From: Paralvinella palmiformis
Taxonomy: Eukaryota; Annelida; Polychaeta; Terebellida; Alvinellidae
Direction of reading: 5' to 3'
Assembly: GCA_025642065.1 (NCBI GenBank)
Contig: JAODUP010000719.1
Span: 62,001 to 126,000 of the forward strand
DNA length: 64,000 bases
Part shown: positions 40,684 to 54,800 of the stretch, piece after piece
Position numbering within the stretch: position 1 is the stretch's first letter
Layout of the letters: each line of letters begins with the position of its first letter
Made by a program: the position numbers and the translations under genes
Notes under the pieces: model-generated
Told to the model about the DNA's origin: nothing
Seen by the model: the letters and a program-made list of their open reading frames with translations, nothing else
Databases searched by the model: none

Positions 40684-43600
40684 GAGAGAACCACTTCTTT
40701 GATAAAATATTTCATTTGAGCAGATCTCCTATAAATATTAATCAATTCAGTGAAAGTCAGAGGAAGATTCGTTGAGAAATGATTGATCATATCTAATTAG
40801 ACAATATGGAAGATAGCCAGCATGTGATAATCGAAGATAAACCTGCGGTGAATATCTATGTGACAACTAAGCACACATGCACACGGTGAGTGAGTGAGTG
40901 TACTAAGCACACATACACACGGTGAGTGAGTGAGTGAGTGAGTGAGTGAGTGAGTGAGTGAGTGAGTGAGTGAGTGAGTGAGTGAGTGAAACGAGGAAGC
41001 GAGTGATGATGACTGATGTCTTACGGCCACTTTTCCGCACACAGTAGGCTAAATGGTAATGAAGCGAGGTCAAAGATGAAACACCACTCAGGAAGCGAGT
41101 GATAAAAGCAAACAAAGCAACTAAGCAAGTATAACTGAGCCAAAAATGTTAAGATATCGCCACGTTAAGAAGAGGACGAACTATCTGAAACATTTGACAT
41201 AATAGACAGAACGTCAAACTGACTAAGACCTACCACGATAATATAAATCATTCCTGATATAATGTCTCTGATACATCCTGTCGTGTGTTTAATACTCTAG
41301 TATTATCATCTATATCCTAAATGCTCACAATTAATATCCATTCTAAACTTCGGGGCTTCAATCTAAATAAGTTCCTCTGCTAAAACATCGTGCATCCTTT
41401 ACAGTTATCCGAACACGGCTACAAACACTCATATCACTTCATTAATCAGTGTTTTCATGTCATCCTCAATTCCCTGGTATATACCGCAAATGGATACACT
41501 TAAAGGAGCTACGTCATAACCAACCATCAGCGAACGGAGTCAGCCACATGTGTGTGTGTGTGTGGTGTGTGTATGGCTGTGTACATGTGCATGTCAGTGT
41601 GCGACGGTGCACGTGTCCGACTAGCAGCGACCAAATACGGACACACTTTATCAAATGACAAACGAGAGATTAACTATCAAAGTTGAGACTGGTTCAGACG
41701 AATCTCCATAACAAAAGGGTCATCGAAGGCGCGCGCGCACGCACACCCAACAAACTCACACACACGCAAGCACTGAGACTGAGCAGCCTGTACGGACATG
41801 CCGCACAATCCTCGAAACGAAAATAAACTTGCCAACTGTTACACTCGAGCAACGACTGTTGTTGGCAGTCAGTACTCCCAACAGGCAGATATCGAGAAAC
41901 CAGAACCGGAAAAAAGACAGGAGGCAAACTTGTAACTGAAAACGTTCGTCCACGCCATAAGGGCCTTCCTTTTTACAAAATAAAAGGCACAGCATGGAGC
42001 TTTCAAATACCAACCGCTGACCTGTGAATTCATAGGTCACCCCTTGGACGATATGAGAGTAGGCGGGTGCAGTAAGAAAGACACCCACCGTCAAACACCT
42101 GCCACCCCCCGGCACGCCCCGCCACCGTTCCGTGAATCGTGCATCATGAATGGACTAGAGACAATCTGGCAAGACTCGGATAAGTGGCTTTGTATCCGGA
42201 AAATCTGCCATGAAAACGTCTGCCGCCAGATGACTGGATGATTATTAAGTATTGGCGTCGAATGAGTTGGAACGTGAGGCTGTGAGAAATACGGTACATA
42301 CTCGACAGGCATAATGCACACATGGCCAAACAACCAAACCCATCGCCCACCCTTTCGCCCACTAAAATAAAAAAGCAGTTTTAACCGTTCGTCTAAACGT
42401 TGACGGAACAGACATTCGTCACGTGAAGCCGAAGAATGACGTACGTCACTCTATCGCAATTATTACACAGTCACAGCATGACTGGGCAGTATAGACGTGA
42501 CAACAACAACAACAAAAATAACAACAACTAGGCATCCAGTATTGAAACATCTCATATACAAATTGTCTAACAACAATTTAGAAGATGTCATCTACTGTCA
42601 GCCAAGACATGACAAAATCTGGGATTACGCAGTACAGCATGGTACTTGTTTCACCACAAACTTTTTTCCGTGGAAAACTAGGAATTACCTCGCCATCAAC
42701 TTCAACGTAAAATGTCCCATAGCATGGTTATAAATGAGTTTCTTGTTCCGTATTTGCTTAAAAGTGCTATGGATTATATTACATAATAACAATAATACAA
42801 GATTTGACCATAATATGGCAGATAATACACTTTTCTTATCATGAATTCACGTAACACTTTTCATTCATGAAAGCAGACGAAACAATCTAATCTCGATGGG
42901 CCGAATTGCATTCACAGACCAGAATGAAATCGATATGACTCAAACGTGTTACGTACTTTCAAGACACCGAAAAGTGTTTGGTACCGGTTCATGACAGGAA
43001 GCTGTCATATGTTGTCATGGTCATAAAATGCCATACACTCTCAAGATGATGGCCTATTGATCTAACCGTGACAGGAACCATATCAGATATATATATATAT
43101 ATACAATGTCAGGTAACAATAACACGTGGGTTCAAATGCTACTATAAGAGTACCTGGATACACAAGTACCTCAAGCTATGTACTTGGCCATTACTGGCAA
43201 TTGATCTGACCGTAGTTGTATTGTAGCTGTCAGTGAGGGTACAATGATTTGCATATACCATTCTCAACTTTCTAAATTTGCATTAAATATCCATAAAGTC
43301 CATAAAAAAGCAAAGAAAAACAGATAGGCAGAAGATTACAAATATGTCTAGTTTTATTATTTCATTGTCGCAGAACATCAAGACATGAAACATAAACGGC
43401 GGCATTGTGTTTACATTTTGAAAGCCAGACCCCGATGGATGTCGGCGCTGCATAAATAACCAAAGAATGCATAATCTTCTTGCCTTTGTATGACGACCAT
43501 CAAAATTAAGAAACAGTACTTTGTACTTGTGTGCGTGAATCTTTCAAAATCGGCGTACTTCTTGTACCCTCTAGACTCGTATGTGTTTTAAACCAGTCCA

Positions 43601-44794
43601 AGTTGGTAAAACTCAGAACACTTGTACCTCGACTTCAGCCCGCTGACGTTGTACCCGGCTGATCCCTACCACCAACAGCTTACACCACTCAGGAGCGGTT
43701 TTACCAATGTCTGTCAACATCGACTATTAAGACTCCAACGTAGGACTGTCACTTACCTGGAGATAACTGATTACGTATGCTTTACATTGTAAACTATATC
43801 CAATGCCCTCAAGTAAAACTTCCACTCAGAATAATGTCCCGTCGTACGGATGACGTGATAAGGCCATTTCTATCCATGCCGCTACCCTATATGTGACAAA
43901 GTACGCACCTACTGCCAGATGTAAACAAACACTGGCTCGGGTTGCCATATCAGTCAGTATATGTGGCTGTGATTAACTGGTTGAGAGAACTTAAGTCACT
44001 CACCTGTAACGAGCTGATCAAACAAAGTCTAATTATCTCAGCTAATGTATACCACACTCTTAATCTGGTGCCTCCACTACAAGCCCCCCCACACACACAC
44101 ACACACACACACACACGATTATATAGGAAATAGCACACGCGCACGCACACATACATAGAGAGAGAGAGAGCTACAGTAAACAAATTGCTCAGTATTAATA
44201 TTAGATGTTGACAATGTTACAGAGGCTGTTACATATTTCAGTACATAATTTTCATATTACAGTTCAGTACCACACATAACCGTGATTCTCAAGTTCCTGA
44301 GACCGACAGGTGACCGACCAACAGAAGCATTCGAACAACCATGAAACAATCAGCAAATAATTATTTTACTTAGCCTCATAGGTGATGGTCTCACCTGGGA
44401 AACATCACCAAAAGGCTACTCCTTAGAGAAACAAAGTGTTGGAAGTCTTCTGTTGAAAAATCTCACAGACAAACAAAGGCAAACCTATAGATCTGCAATG
44501 CAATACGCTACAGACTGTTCCATGGCACGCCCTCTTCAAGATTACACATCTACGAAATGAACTGTGGTTATTTATGACTGACTGAAGCATTACTGTATCT
44601 GAATAGGAGTTTTTTTTAAACCAGCAAAAGTAACAAACTTTAAAATCTTGTTCTGACTGTTTCGAGGCCTCTAGCGACAGTGGGTTGCGGTCACATGCCC
44701 CTGGGACATCAGCCCCCAAGGACTTTTGCCCCTACCCTTAAAGGAAATTTGGACATTTGTCCCTAACTCAAGAAAATATCAGATAGAAGATTTA

Positions 44795-44835
<41 letters not shown>

Positions 44836-47800
44836 AAATACAAATTATTCATATATTTAAAAAATTAAATAAATGATAAATTATTTGACGTATGTGTCAG
44901 TTTGAACATGTCAGTTTTTTAACAGTTTTAATAAGTTACTCTCAGTCAAGGGATCAAAAGATTATCTTTACATCTGAAAAGGACATACCAAACACACTTC
45001 AGAGTCTGGGATATTGCATCCATCTTAAATAATTTCCGATATTATAATTAGAAAATGTTCTTACTATGTATGAATTAATGTCATTGTATTGCACAGAAGA
45101 ATTATTATGTCACATATGAAATAATAAAAAATAGGATAAATTCATCTTTTATTTTACTTTTATTTATATAGGAGCAAATGTCCATAGGGTTTAATAAACT
45201 GAGAGGTAAAAGTCCATAGGGGAAAAGTCCTAGGGGCAAATGTCCGTGAGGCAAATGACCTACACCCTGAGCAACACTCACTGTGGATCCAGGTCTTTTG
45301 CCTCTGTGGTCTTTTGCCCCATCGGTCTTCATTTTATGCCACATAACTTTAAAATGTTTGATTTCTACAATTGGTATTTTGATCAAAGAACAATAAACTT
45401 TTTTGTGTTATATTTTTCATTTGCTATGGTTCATTAAAATAGGATAAACAGAAAAAAAATAGGTGTATGGTTAATTAAAATAAATAATGATAATACATAA
45501 CTTGGAAAATGTCTTTTACCAGATCATTTTAATGCAATATATAGATGCAATATAACCAATGTTTCATTGTACATATATCAATTGTAAATAAAGACACACT
45601 CATTGGAACTGAGTGTCTTCCCTTATGTTATTAAACTCAGGTCTGTTCCCATTCATCTTTCTGATCAAGGTATCATCATAATTGCAATTGTTGATGCCAG
45701 ACAATGAATAAAGAGAATAGTTATAAAAGAAATAATGATCATATATTTAAAAGAAGCCACTGATTAAAGCCATACATATAGATGTAGATAGATATTTCTT
45801 TGTGCTCCACACATCTAGCTGGCGCGGCGCCGACAAAAGCTCACAAGACATATGCTCAAAAGAACATAGGCTCACGAGACGCTAGCTCACACCATTAATA
45901 AAAAGAGACAAAAGCTCACAACTAAAATAATATTTTCCATTAAATTGTCAAATTAATTTTTCCATGTCAGAAATAGTTCCGTGCGTGTGTGTTACGTAGT
46001 ATAATTAGAAGACATTAAGGGAAAATATGAAACATCTCATCTTTCCTATAAGATAGACACTGTAATTAGTGATCCCCGTGATGCAATGACTTCTGATGGC
46101 TCATCAACACCCATCTTTTTTGACTGCAGTGGACGTCTCCGTCGAGACTATGCTCTAGTAAGCACATGGCTGCTGCAGCACAGCAGAGGGCAGTTCATCA
46201 AGAAGTGCCATGACAATCCTACGTGGAGCTACAGAAGCGCCTTCAAACCCTTTGCCAGGACTTTGTAGCTGAACGCAGATCGTTGGCCGACTTCCTCAGG
46301 GCAGTGGAGCACTGTATCCGCCTGTGACATTTACGATATTTCATTTATTTGTTATGTGTGATATGTAACACCTGTTACATTTATATTTGATAAGTAACAC
46401 CTGTAACATTTATATGTATGTGTATATATTTGTGTACAAATTTTAAAACGATTAAAATTTAATTCTGAGCTTTTGTCTCTTTTTACACTAAGAGTGCGAG
46501 TTTATGTCTCGTGAGTTTATGTCCTATGAGCTTTTGTCTTGTGAGCTTATGTCATAGAACCCTAGCTGGCACATGATCACTGTCAGATACACTAAAGCCA
46601 ATTGGACACACAATCCGGTTTAAATAAATTCCTTTTCTCAATCCGGTGCAGTTAATCCAGCAAAGTGTTTATGGAATCGTTAGAAACAATAAAGTGCGCA
46701 ATTAAAGTGTGCGATTTTATTTGTTTAATTTATACTCACAATCATCAAAGCGACACTAATAGGGTAAAGTAACTAAGGGGCAAAATGCCTATGGGGCAAA
46801 AGTACAAAGGGGCAAAAGACCTAGAAGGAAAAGATGAAGGGGCAAAAGACTGGAGAGACAACTGACCGGATCCTTGCGACAGTACCTACTGAAAAATCTA
46901 TGGAAAAGCTGGATTGAAACTGAAGCAATATTACTATCCTATGGTGGATATACCAACTGTCAAGTGGACTAAGTCAAAAAGATCAAATGAGTTATGACAT
47001 CACAGATGTTGTAGCTTACATATTTCATCTTCCAAATTTTGCACCAAAATTAACATTTAAGTCACACTTCTTTAATGTTCTGTGCATACCAGAGTTGGGC
47101 TGATAACAGGACAAAGGCAATCAATTATGACAAGATTGTAATCAATTACAACCATTGAGTTACAATATAAAGTAATCATGATTTCAGTTACACATATTGT
47201 ACTAATATCACTAATAAATAAAAATACTAGATATTTATTAATCAAAGTGAAAATTGTTTTTGATGTATATGAGATGTTTAAAGACATGACCTCCTAAACA
47301 GCAACAATCAAGGTGATGTATTTTCCCTCCAATACCAAGAGGTCTCTCAGCTGCTGCAGACAATGATGGAATACCAAAATATGTTATCGCAACGTTTCCC
47401 AGGTTGATGTGTTCTTGAAATAATAATGTACGGCAAAACTTTGATGCCACTGTACCACACTATGATAATGATGATAATATTTTATGCCCACTTTTGTGCA
47501 CGTGGTTGGCTAAATGGGCCGAGTGACCTCCAAAGGTAATGAAGCAAAATCAAAGATGAAACAACCTTCAGATATGCCAACACCGAGATTCGAACTTGGG
47601 TGGTAGTGACCAATTAAGTCTACGCAACGAACATCATAATTAGCACATATACGGGTAATGAGGCGGACAGCGGAAAATCGGAATCTCACTCAGACAGCGA
47701 TGAGAATAAAAACACAATAATTCTTTCTCAAGACTTTCATAATAATAATTAAATTGATATTGTGGTATAATATAGCATTATAAATAATTGAGCACTCTTT

Positions 47801-48770
47801 GTACCGATGAAAGTAATCAGCAATTATGATTACATATAAACTGTAATAGATTAGGATTATGATTAAAGTGCACCTGGAAATGATGACTACAGTTATAATT
47901 GTGATCACCTGAGATCATTTAATAGATAACAATCAGTTATTGTTACCTAATGTAATTACATCAACTTATAATGAGGTGCAGGTAAGTGTCTACAATAAGA
48001 AATCTAGAAAATACACTGGTACAATACTTCTAGCCTCCCAAAGCGACTATGGGCAAATTTTAAATTGGACACGATGTGAACAATAAGAACAAGTGTTGTA
48101 CCAGTGCATTTGGAAATGTTATAGATTGGTTTAAACAATAAAATTTTACAAAAATTAATTATTAACGCATAATATACAACGCATTAAAGTATGCAATAAG
48201 ACGTTTCATCGCCACCGGAGCCAGGATAATTTTGAACATATTAAATATGCATTTCTCACCATTTCAAACAGCAACCCTGAACGTTTCAAACCAAAATTCA
48301 GTCATTTCATTTGCTTTAAAACGACTCTAAGAATGGGTCGTTTTTAAATTATTTCTTATTCTAAACAATTTTTTCTTTCCCAGATTTGCCCCCAAACTGT
48401 AGTTTTTCTATGAAGATTGATAAACAATTACTGAACAACGTGAGATTGAATTCTTAACGCGGACAGACTAGACTGTCTGGCAACAACTTATCTGATCAAA
48501 GTTCAGGTGTGGGGGGGAAAAATAATTTATTATAATCAAGTGGCAAATGTCATTAGTGGCAGCCTTTAACCAGACTTTAACGTGCCTAGAACGGACTGCC
48601 GAGTGTTGTTATGAAGCTAACCTGTGTTATTGTTAGAGCTATCCACAGATCAATAGCTAATTATGTGAAGACATCCATTTTGCCATTATCTATAAAACAT
48701 CATGTTTCATATCCAGGTATAAGTAGACAATAAGATCGTCCCAGAACAACAGGAAATATGGCATTATGCC

Positions 48771-48818
<48 letters not shown>

Positions 48819-51800
48819 ATGTGTGAATTTATCCTAGACATACACACATACACATACAGAGAGAGAGAGAGAGAGAGGTGTACTTGTACCCCGGCAATGC
48901 AGTTTCCTAGATAAAAATTAGCCGATTACGTCACACCTACTCCGACGTCATAATGTAATTCATGATGCAATGACGTCACATTTCTCTCGTATCAGCAGCG
49001 AACTGTCAGATTTTAGCATGTCAGATTACCAGATATAGGCACCAAACTGTCAGATATCAGCGGTGGAAACAATACCTAGCCGTGATGTAGGTGACATTCC
49101 AATTAACCCAACCTATACCTGAGATATGTTAAATCACTTTACCTGTCTCACACCAAGTGATCAATATCTCTACCTGGACGATATCTGATCGTCCTCGCAT
49201 CAAAGCGTTGTCATGGAGACAGGGTAACACCATTACTTAGGCTATTGACATCTATCGTGGCCAGACCTTCTACACACTGACTATTTGTTGGGTGTAATGT
49301 TACAAAAAATGATGGGTGTTACCTGTTAATGAGCTACTGTTGGCTGTAAAGTTATAGACGTTTTGGGAAATGTTGGATATTTAGCATAATTCAAATTATG
49401 TCAGAAGCGCAGATAAAAACTTGAATAATGGCGACAAAACCCTAAAAGGACAACTGTGCGTGCGTGGATTTGTGGGTGTGTGCGTCCATGCATGTGCCCA
49501 CATGATAAAGTTTACTTTCACTGAATATCTACAGTTCCTGTAAAGAATACATCCAGCTACAGCCACATAATACAGACATATTCCATTCAATTGTTTAACT
49601 TTTAATACAGTCACATTCCAGTTGCTTATCTCTCAGAAACTTCATCAGCGGTTTCATCAGGGAATAAATAACAAAAGTTCACAGTTCACACTTTAAACCT
49701 ATCTGTAGAAAATAAACTGCGATTTTAATAACCCTAGTATTGATCTTAACAAATAATAATAATAATAATAACAACAATAATAATAGTGTTGATTTAATAG
49801 AATACCTTTACTAGCAAAAGCCAATCTAAGATGATGTGCAGTTAAGTCCAGATTATTATTATTATATTTAAATATGTTATGGTTTAGCACTCACTCGCCA
49901 TCAACCAGAAGATTCTCTACACGATCTGACGTAGAATATTATTTATTTATCTGCTCATCATCGTCATCACGTTAGTAGATAAGAACTTTTAATTATTAAC
50001 CCATCTCCCGTCAGTATCCTAAACGTTGGTCAAATAACACCGACGTAAACCTCATAGAGGTTCTAGAGTGTGATAAACTTCCCTCCACCTGAGATACTTA
50101 ACCGTAACCTGTTACATATATATAATTTACAAATCCCCGAGCTACGTTCAGTTCTCTCTGGACACAAAGGACGGAACACTCTGGATTCATTGATTTTTGT
50201 ACACAACAAAATACGTTGACCTCGGCATGATTATTTATAGACAAGATCCGGGGGGGGGGGGAGTGGCATGGATTATGTTTATCGTCTCTGAAATGGAAGA
50301 TCTTGGCGCTGTCCTGATTGATCTCAACACAATCCTTCCTGTGATCCTGCATTTAATTAAAACGGTGTCTTATCTCAGCTCGGTAGATGTCACCGCTGCC
50401 AACATCTACCGGTAGGCATTTCAAAAGGAACGAAAAAAATTCCTGAGGAGGCCAGAAAAAGCTACAGCGGTAATTGCTCACAGATCAATTTCAGTTAATT
50501 TTTCGGTTATCCTTTATCATCATATTCCCACTGGTTTCCCCACCCTTTTACCGCTGACATTAATATATGATACAATTCTACGCAGGAATTAATAAGTGGC
50601 TCCTTCCGTGCAGGCTATATTGGGAACAATTATAAGTTGCCCTTGTCAACACATTCAGAAAAGCGGACTGGAAATTGATAAAAAATTAAAACGTTAGTCA
50701 CAAAAAGTATGTCTAAAATATTTATGAATAGAGCCTCATACTCATAGTATAAACAAACGAAGTGTCAGATGGGTTTGTTCAGTTGTCTAGAACGGCACCT
50801 ATTATGGACATTCTGGCTGAAGGAAACCCTCAACACTTCGCCTATAGTCAGTCAACCATAAAAAAAATTAACATAAGTCAAGTGTTTTTTTTCTTCTGTA
50901 CATCGTATCTCCTCCCATGAATGAAGAAAATCTGAGAAAATATTGAACTGTATTCATCAAACTTGTAACCATCATCTAAGGACGTCCACACATAGAATGT
51001 AAAGAAGATGCGTTTAAAACTGAAAAAGATACCAATAATACTTGCTTACTTAATAGGCTGACAACAGCAGGCGCAAATCGATACCAATAACATAGGTTTA
51101 GCAAACCAGTAATGGAGCCATATATCACATAGCCAATTTAAAGAAACCCTGAAAAAATTCAGCTAGCTAGGGGATTATTGCTTGCACATTCTAAACTACT
51201 ATTATTAGTTAAGATTCTACCAGTAAGAGACATCATCAGAGGTCTAAAACAGATCCCCCCCCCCCACAACAACAGTCTGTTGAAGAATCACGTGTCTATA
51301 ATAACATCTAAAACACAAGGATAGAGTTAGCTGATAATTTTAGAAGAAAACAAACAGAAAATATCTGATGTATCTAATATCAGACTAAGTCAATACATTT
51401 GTGTGTCCGAGGAGGGATGGTGCGGTTGAGTTAAGTTTTGCGCCAGTCGCAACAGGGACACAACAACTGAGGGTTGTCTGCCAACCACAACAAATCCCAC
51501 AAACACAGCATCAGTCAGATTACAACCATCAACCTGGAGGTTGGCACCTGGGCAGTGATCTACTCGCTGCACCATCGGTACGGCTGGGACCAAGGGATGG
51601 TAAAATAAGTATTTGGAAAATATACTCCAGTATAATTGTATTTAATTTGTGAAGTAATAACCGGATTACAAAATGGGCAAATATGCTTAATTATGAAGCA
51701 TCTAAGTAAAGTATAAATTATTTTGTACAATAATGATGTTAGTAATCATAACCTAGTTATAAGACCAAAATAGATGAGAATGAACTCATCAATATATTCA

Positions 51801-54800
51801 GAGTGACAAATATCCAAAAATGTATATAATCAGTTCACAATTAAGTTTACTCAACCATCCCTTGAAACTTCTGGGTTTGAATACCTAGAAGTTTGTTTTG
51901 GACTGATGCAATAGGTGGCACATTCGTATGGTTAAGGCTCATACTAGGAATTATTGATGGCAACTGAAAGTATTCAGGAATAAGCAAGCCAGTCCATGAA
52001 AGGTGAGTGATTTAGTAAATAAATGAGTCAGTCAGTCACTCAGTAAGTGAATGAGTGATTGAGCTAGCAGCTGAACATGAACAAAAGAGCCAGTGGCTAG
52101 ATTTAGTACTGCTGCAAGACATGATCCAGTCATTACCCAGAGAATTAAGTTGACCAGGCTGAAGCCTCTCATATTGAAGAATGAAATAACCCACAGACCA
52201 AAGCATGACCAGAATTTAATGCCAGACTTAAACATTTATAACTTGGCATGTCATAAACTACATTTAGGAAGAGCCTATCAATCTAAGAGGAATTTAGTGC
52301 TTTAATTGAATAGCGACTAAATGCCTGAAATTAACCCCCCCCCCTCATTCTGTTATTTAAACATCAGTAGAAATATAAACTGGTTCATATCACTAACGTG
52401 AGTAATCCCAGTATGGCTGATTAAATACATGTAGACAATTATAGTAAAAAACCAGCACTACCATAAGGATTGTTACACTGCTCCATATTTGTTGCAAATA
52501 TTTTACACTTTAAGCTCAGTATAAAGCCCTCAACACCCAGTACCATAATCAACTCAACAGCAAGCATATTATTTCTCCTCGCCATATTTCTCACCAGAAC
52601 AGCTGTACTCATTTTATGAAGGAGACATTCACCGAGCAATCAAATCTAGATCAAAACTTGAAACCTCTTCGCCCATGAAGATTTAAATGTTAAGCAGAGA
52701 AGATTTTGTGTAAAATTACAATGTGCAAATAGAATCATGGTGTCATAAGCCCAAGGTAAATATACGATAAGAAAGGTTAACTTATATTTACCTGACCAAG
52801 CCCTGTAAGGTGACCCTCTATATAGCCCTCCATAGACAGCAGCTGGTCCTACATCATATGAATAGGACACATCAGGAGTCTGACCCTCATGTGACCCTCG
52901 TCGGCCACCTGGTGATGATGACAAAAACAAACAGAGGAACGTGAAGGAAGATTATTTTAACTTGGTGATGGTATAAATTTGTTTATAAAAATGGTGATGC
53001 TGCTTAAATGAACACATAGGAACATACCCATCCTTGGGCAATCGATGCTGGGTGACCCAGTCTGTACAGGACTTGGCCGGCCAGCTCCAACACGGCTCTG
53101 TGGGGGCGTTCTCTCCTGATAGACCTGTGGCTGGACACAATGCGGCGGTGTGTGCTCCTGATATGACTGCTGCTGAATACTGACACCCTGTGATGGGGGT
53201 GTCTTCTCCTGATGGAACAGCTGCTGAAGATGACCTCGCTGTGGTGGGGGAGTGTTCTCGAGATGTAATTTCTGCTGATAAGCCTTCTGTTGCTGCAGGA
53301 CCCGTGCCAACTTGGCATCCTCTGGCTGAAACAGAAATGGATCGACAAGTCCATGATGCATCTATCATCAGCTTAATTATCACACCATTTATTAGCAGTT
53401 CATTGTTCTCCGGGGAGAAGATCCAAAACCCCGGATGAGTAACAATCCATGTAGAGCACGCTACCAATGAGACTACCAGACAACCATGCAACAAAGTAAA
53501 ATGAACGTTCAGTTTTATTTTATTATACCACTAGTAAATATCATATGTATTATGAACCAAAATAATTAGATGGCAGTTCATATTCATCGCTTCTTCGTGA
53601 CCACATTAATTCACTGCGATGCCCAAAACACTTCAATTCCCACAAGTGCATGTGGCATGGCGTACTTAGATCAACAAATTACGACCTCAAACATCACGAT
53701 TTACTTCTGCCGAACTGTCAATTACCACTCAGTGGATGAAAGCAATAACGGACGCCAAAATGTCTCCCAAACCTCTAACAATGGTAACATGATTCGAATC
53801 AGGATGAACAAATAGATGTCTCCCAACTGAGTCAAATAACCTACATAATATAAATCCATTCATTGAGTTCATTAATGCTATACATTTAGTCATCATTCAG
53901 GCTGAGTGATTCTGTTTAACCTCTCAGTACTGATAACATCATGGACATATAGCTTAAAGGACCAACTCCCTTCGAGAAACATCCCGCAAACACAGCAAAC
54001 ACCTGCATTCAAACCCAGACATGGTAGTTTGCAATGCCGTGCTCCACGCCCACAACTTAAGGAACGCCTAAGATATAATTCTAAAATCACACAGATATAC
54101 TTGGTGCATCATTTAATATTTAATATGATATTAAAATAATTGTGCTAATCAAATATAATAATGATAATAACTGATAAGCATTATAGAACTGTATCCCATA
54201 TGTGATGCTTGTATTTTTGCCCAAACCCCAAAGTGGTTACAGAGATATTGAGCAATATTTTCCATTAGCATTCATATGATAATACCCCCGACTGATAAAG
54301 AGGAGAGATTTATTGGTGCTGGTAATAACCAAAGATAAAATAAGCAAATGATAATTGGTTAGCTATCAAAACATCGATTATCGCTGACTTCTGGTGACGG
54401 AGTGAAATGTTAGACTGATAATGAAACCATCAGCTAATGGGCTTAAGCAGCCATAGATTCTCACCTGTTAATGGGACTAGAGATAGGCATTATTGTAATA
54501 TACTTGACACGTAATGCTATAGTATAAATCATTAACAGACAGGATGCCAATTCAGAAGGCATGACTAATGTTATATAATACTTGAAAATAAATGCTCTAA
54601 AAACCATCCGAAGAAAACACCGGAGTCGGCTTTAAATGCATGCTATTCTGATAGGCAGATTCTAGCCTTCATCTTGGAGGCTTATTCAAATTGGTGGTGG
54701 GGAATACTCATGCTCAGCCAGGCATGGGGTCAATTCCATTTTGTCAATTCCAATTCGACATCAAATTTTTCAATTCAATTCCAAATTTATCAATTCCATT

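Larger units (their letters stand above)
45287..46866. mobile_element. Foldback-type element, family B, copy 2, with a nested insertion
   Basis: The left arm (45287-45333) reads GGTCTTTTGCCTC then GGTCTTTTGCCCC. The right arm (46757-46866) has GGGGCAAAATGCC, GGGGCAAAAGTAC and GGGGCAAAAGACC units. The family A element 45824-46561 sits inside. Confidence 0.6.
31592..52791 (-). other. 21.2-kb CEP97 intron filled with repeats
   Basis: It lies between two traced exons with compatible phase. Besides the elements listed separately it holds microsatellites at 31784-31806, 32082-32107, 32684-32725, 34531-34562 (GTT), 35122-35144, 35345-35372, 36678-36702, 44092-44116, 48777-48820 and 49754-49790. Poly-C or poly-G runs lie at 33131, 34022, 35224, 50249 and 52327. 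Stretches such as 33.1-33.7, 41.1-44.6, 48.0-48.7 and 49.9-52.4 kb show nothing I can identify. Confidence 0.6.

Noticed and set aside
52952..53494. A 180-codon frame and a 116-codon frame overlapping the QE-TPP exon
   Set aside because: The CEP97 match, splice sites and phase all select the other frame. These run through the acceptor into intron sequence.
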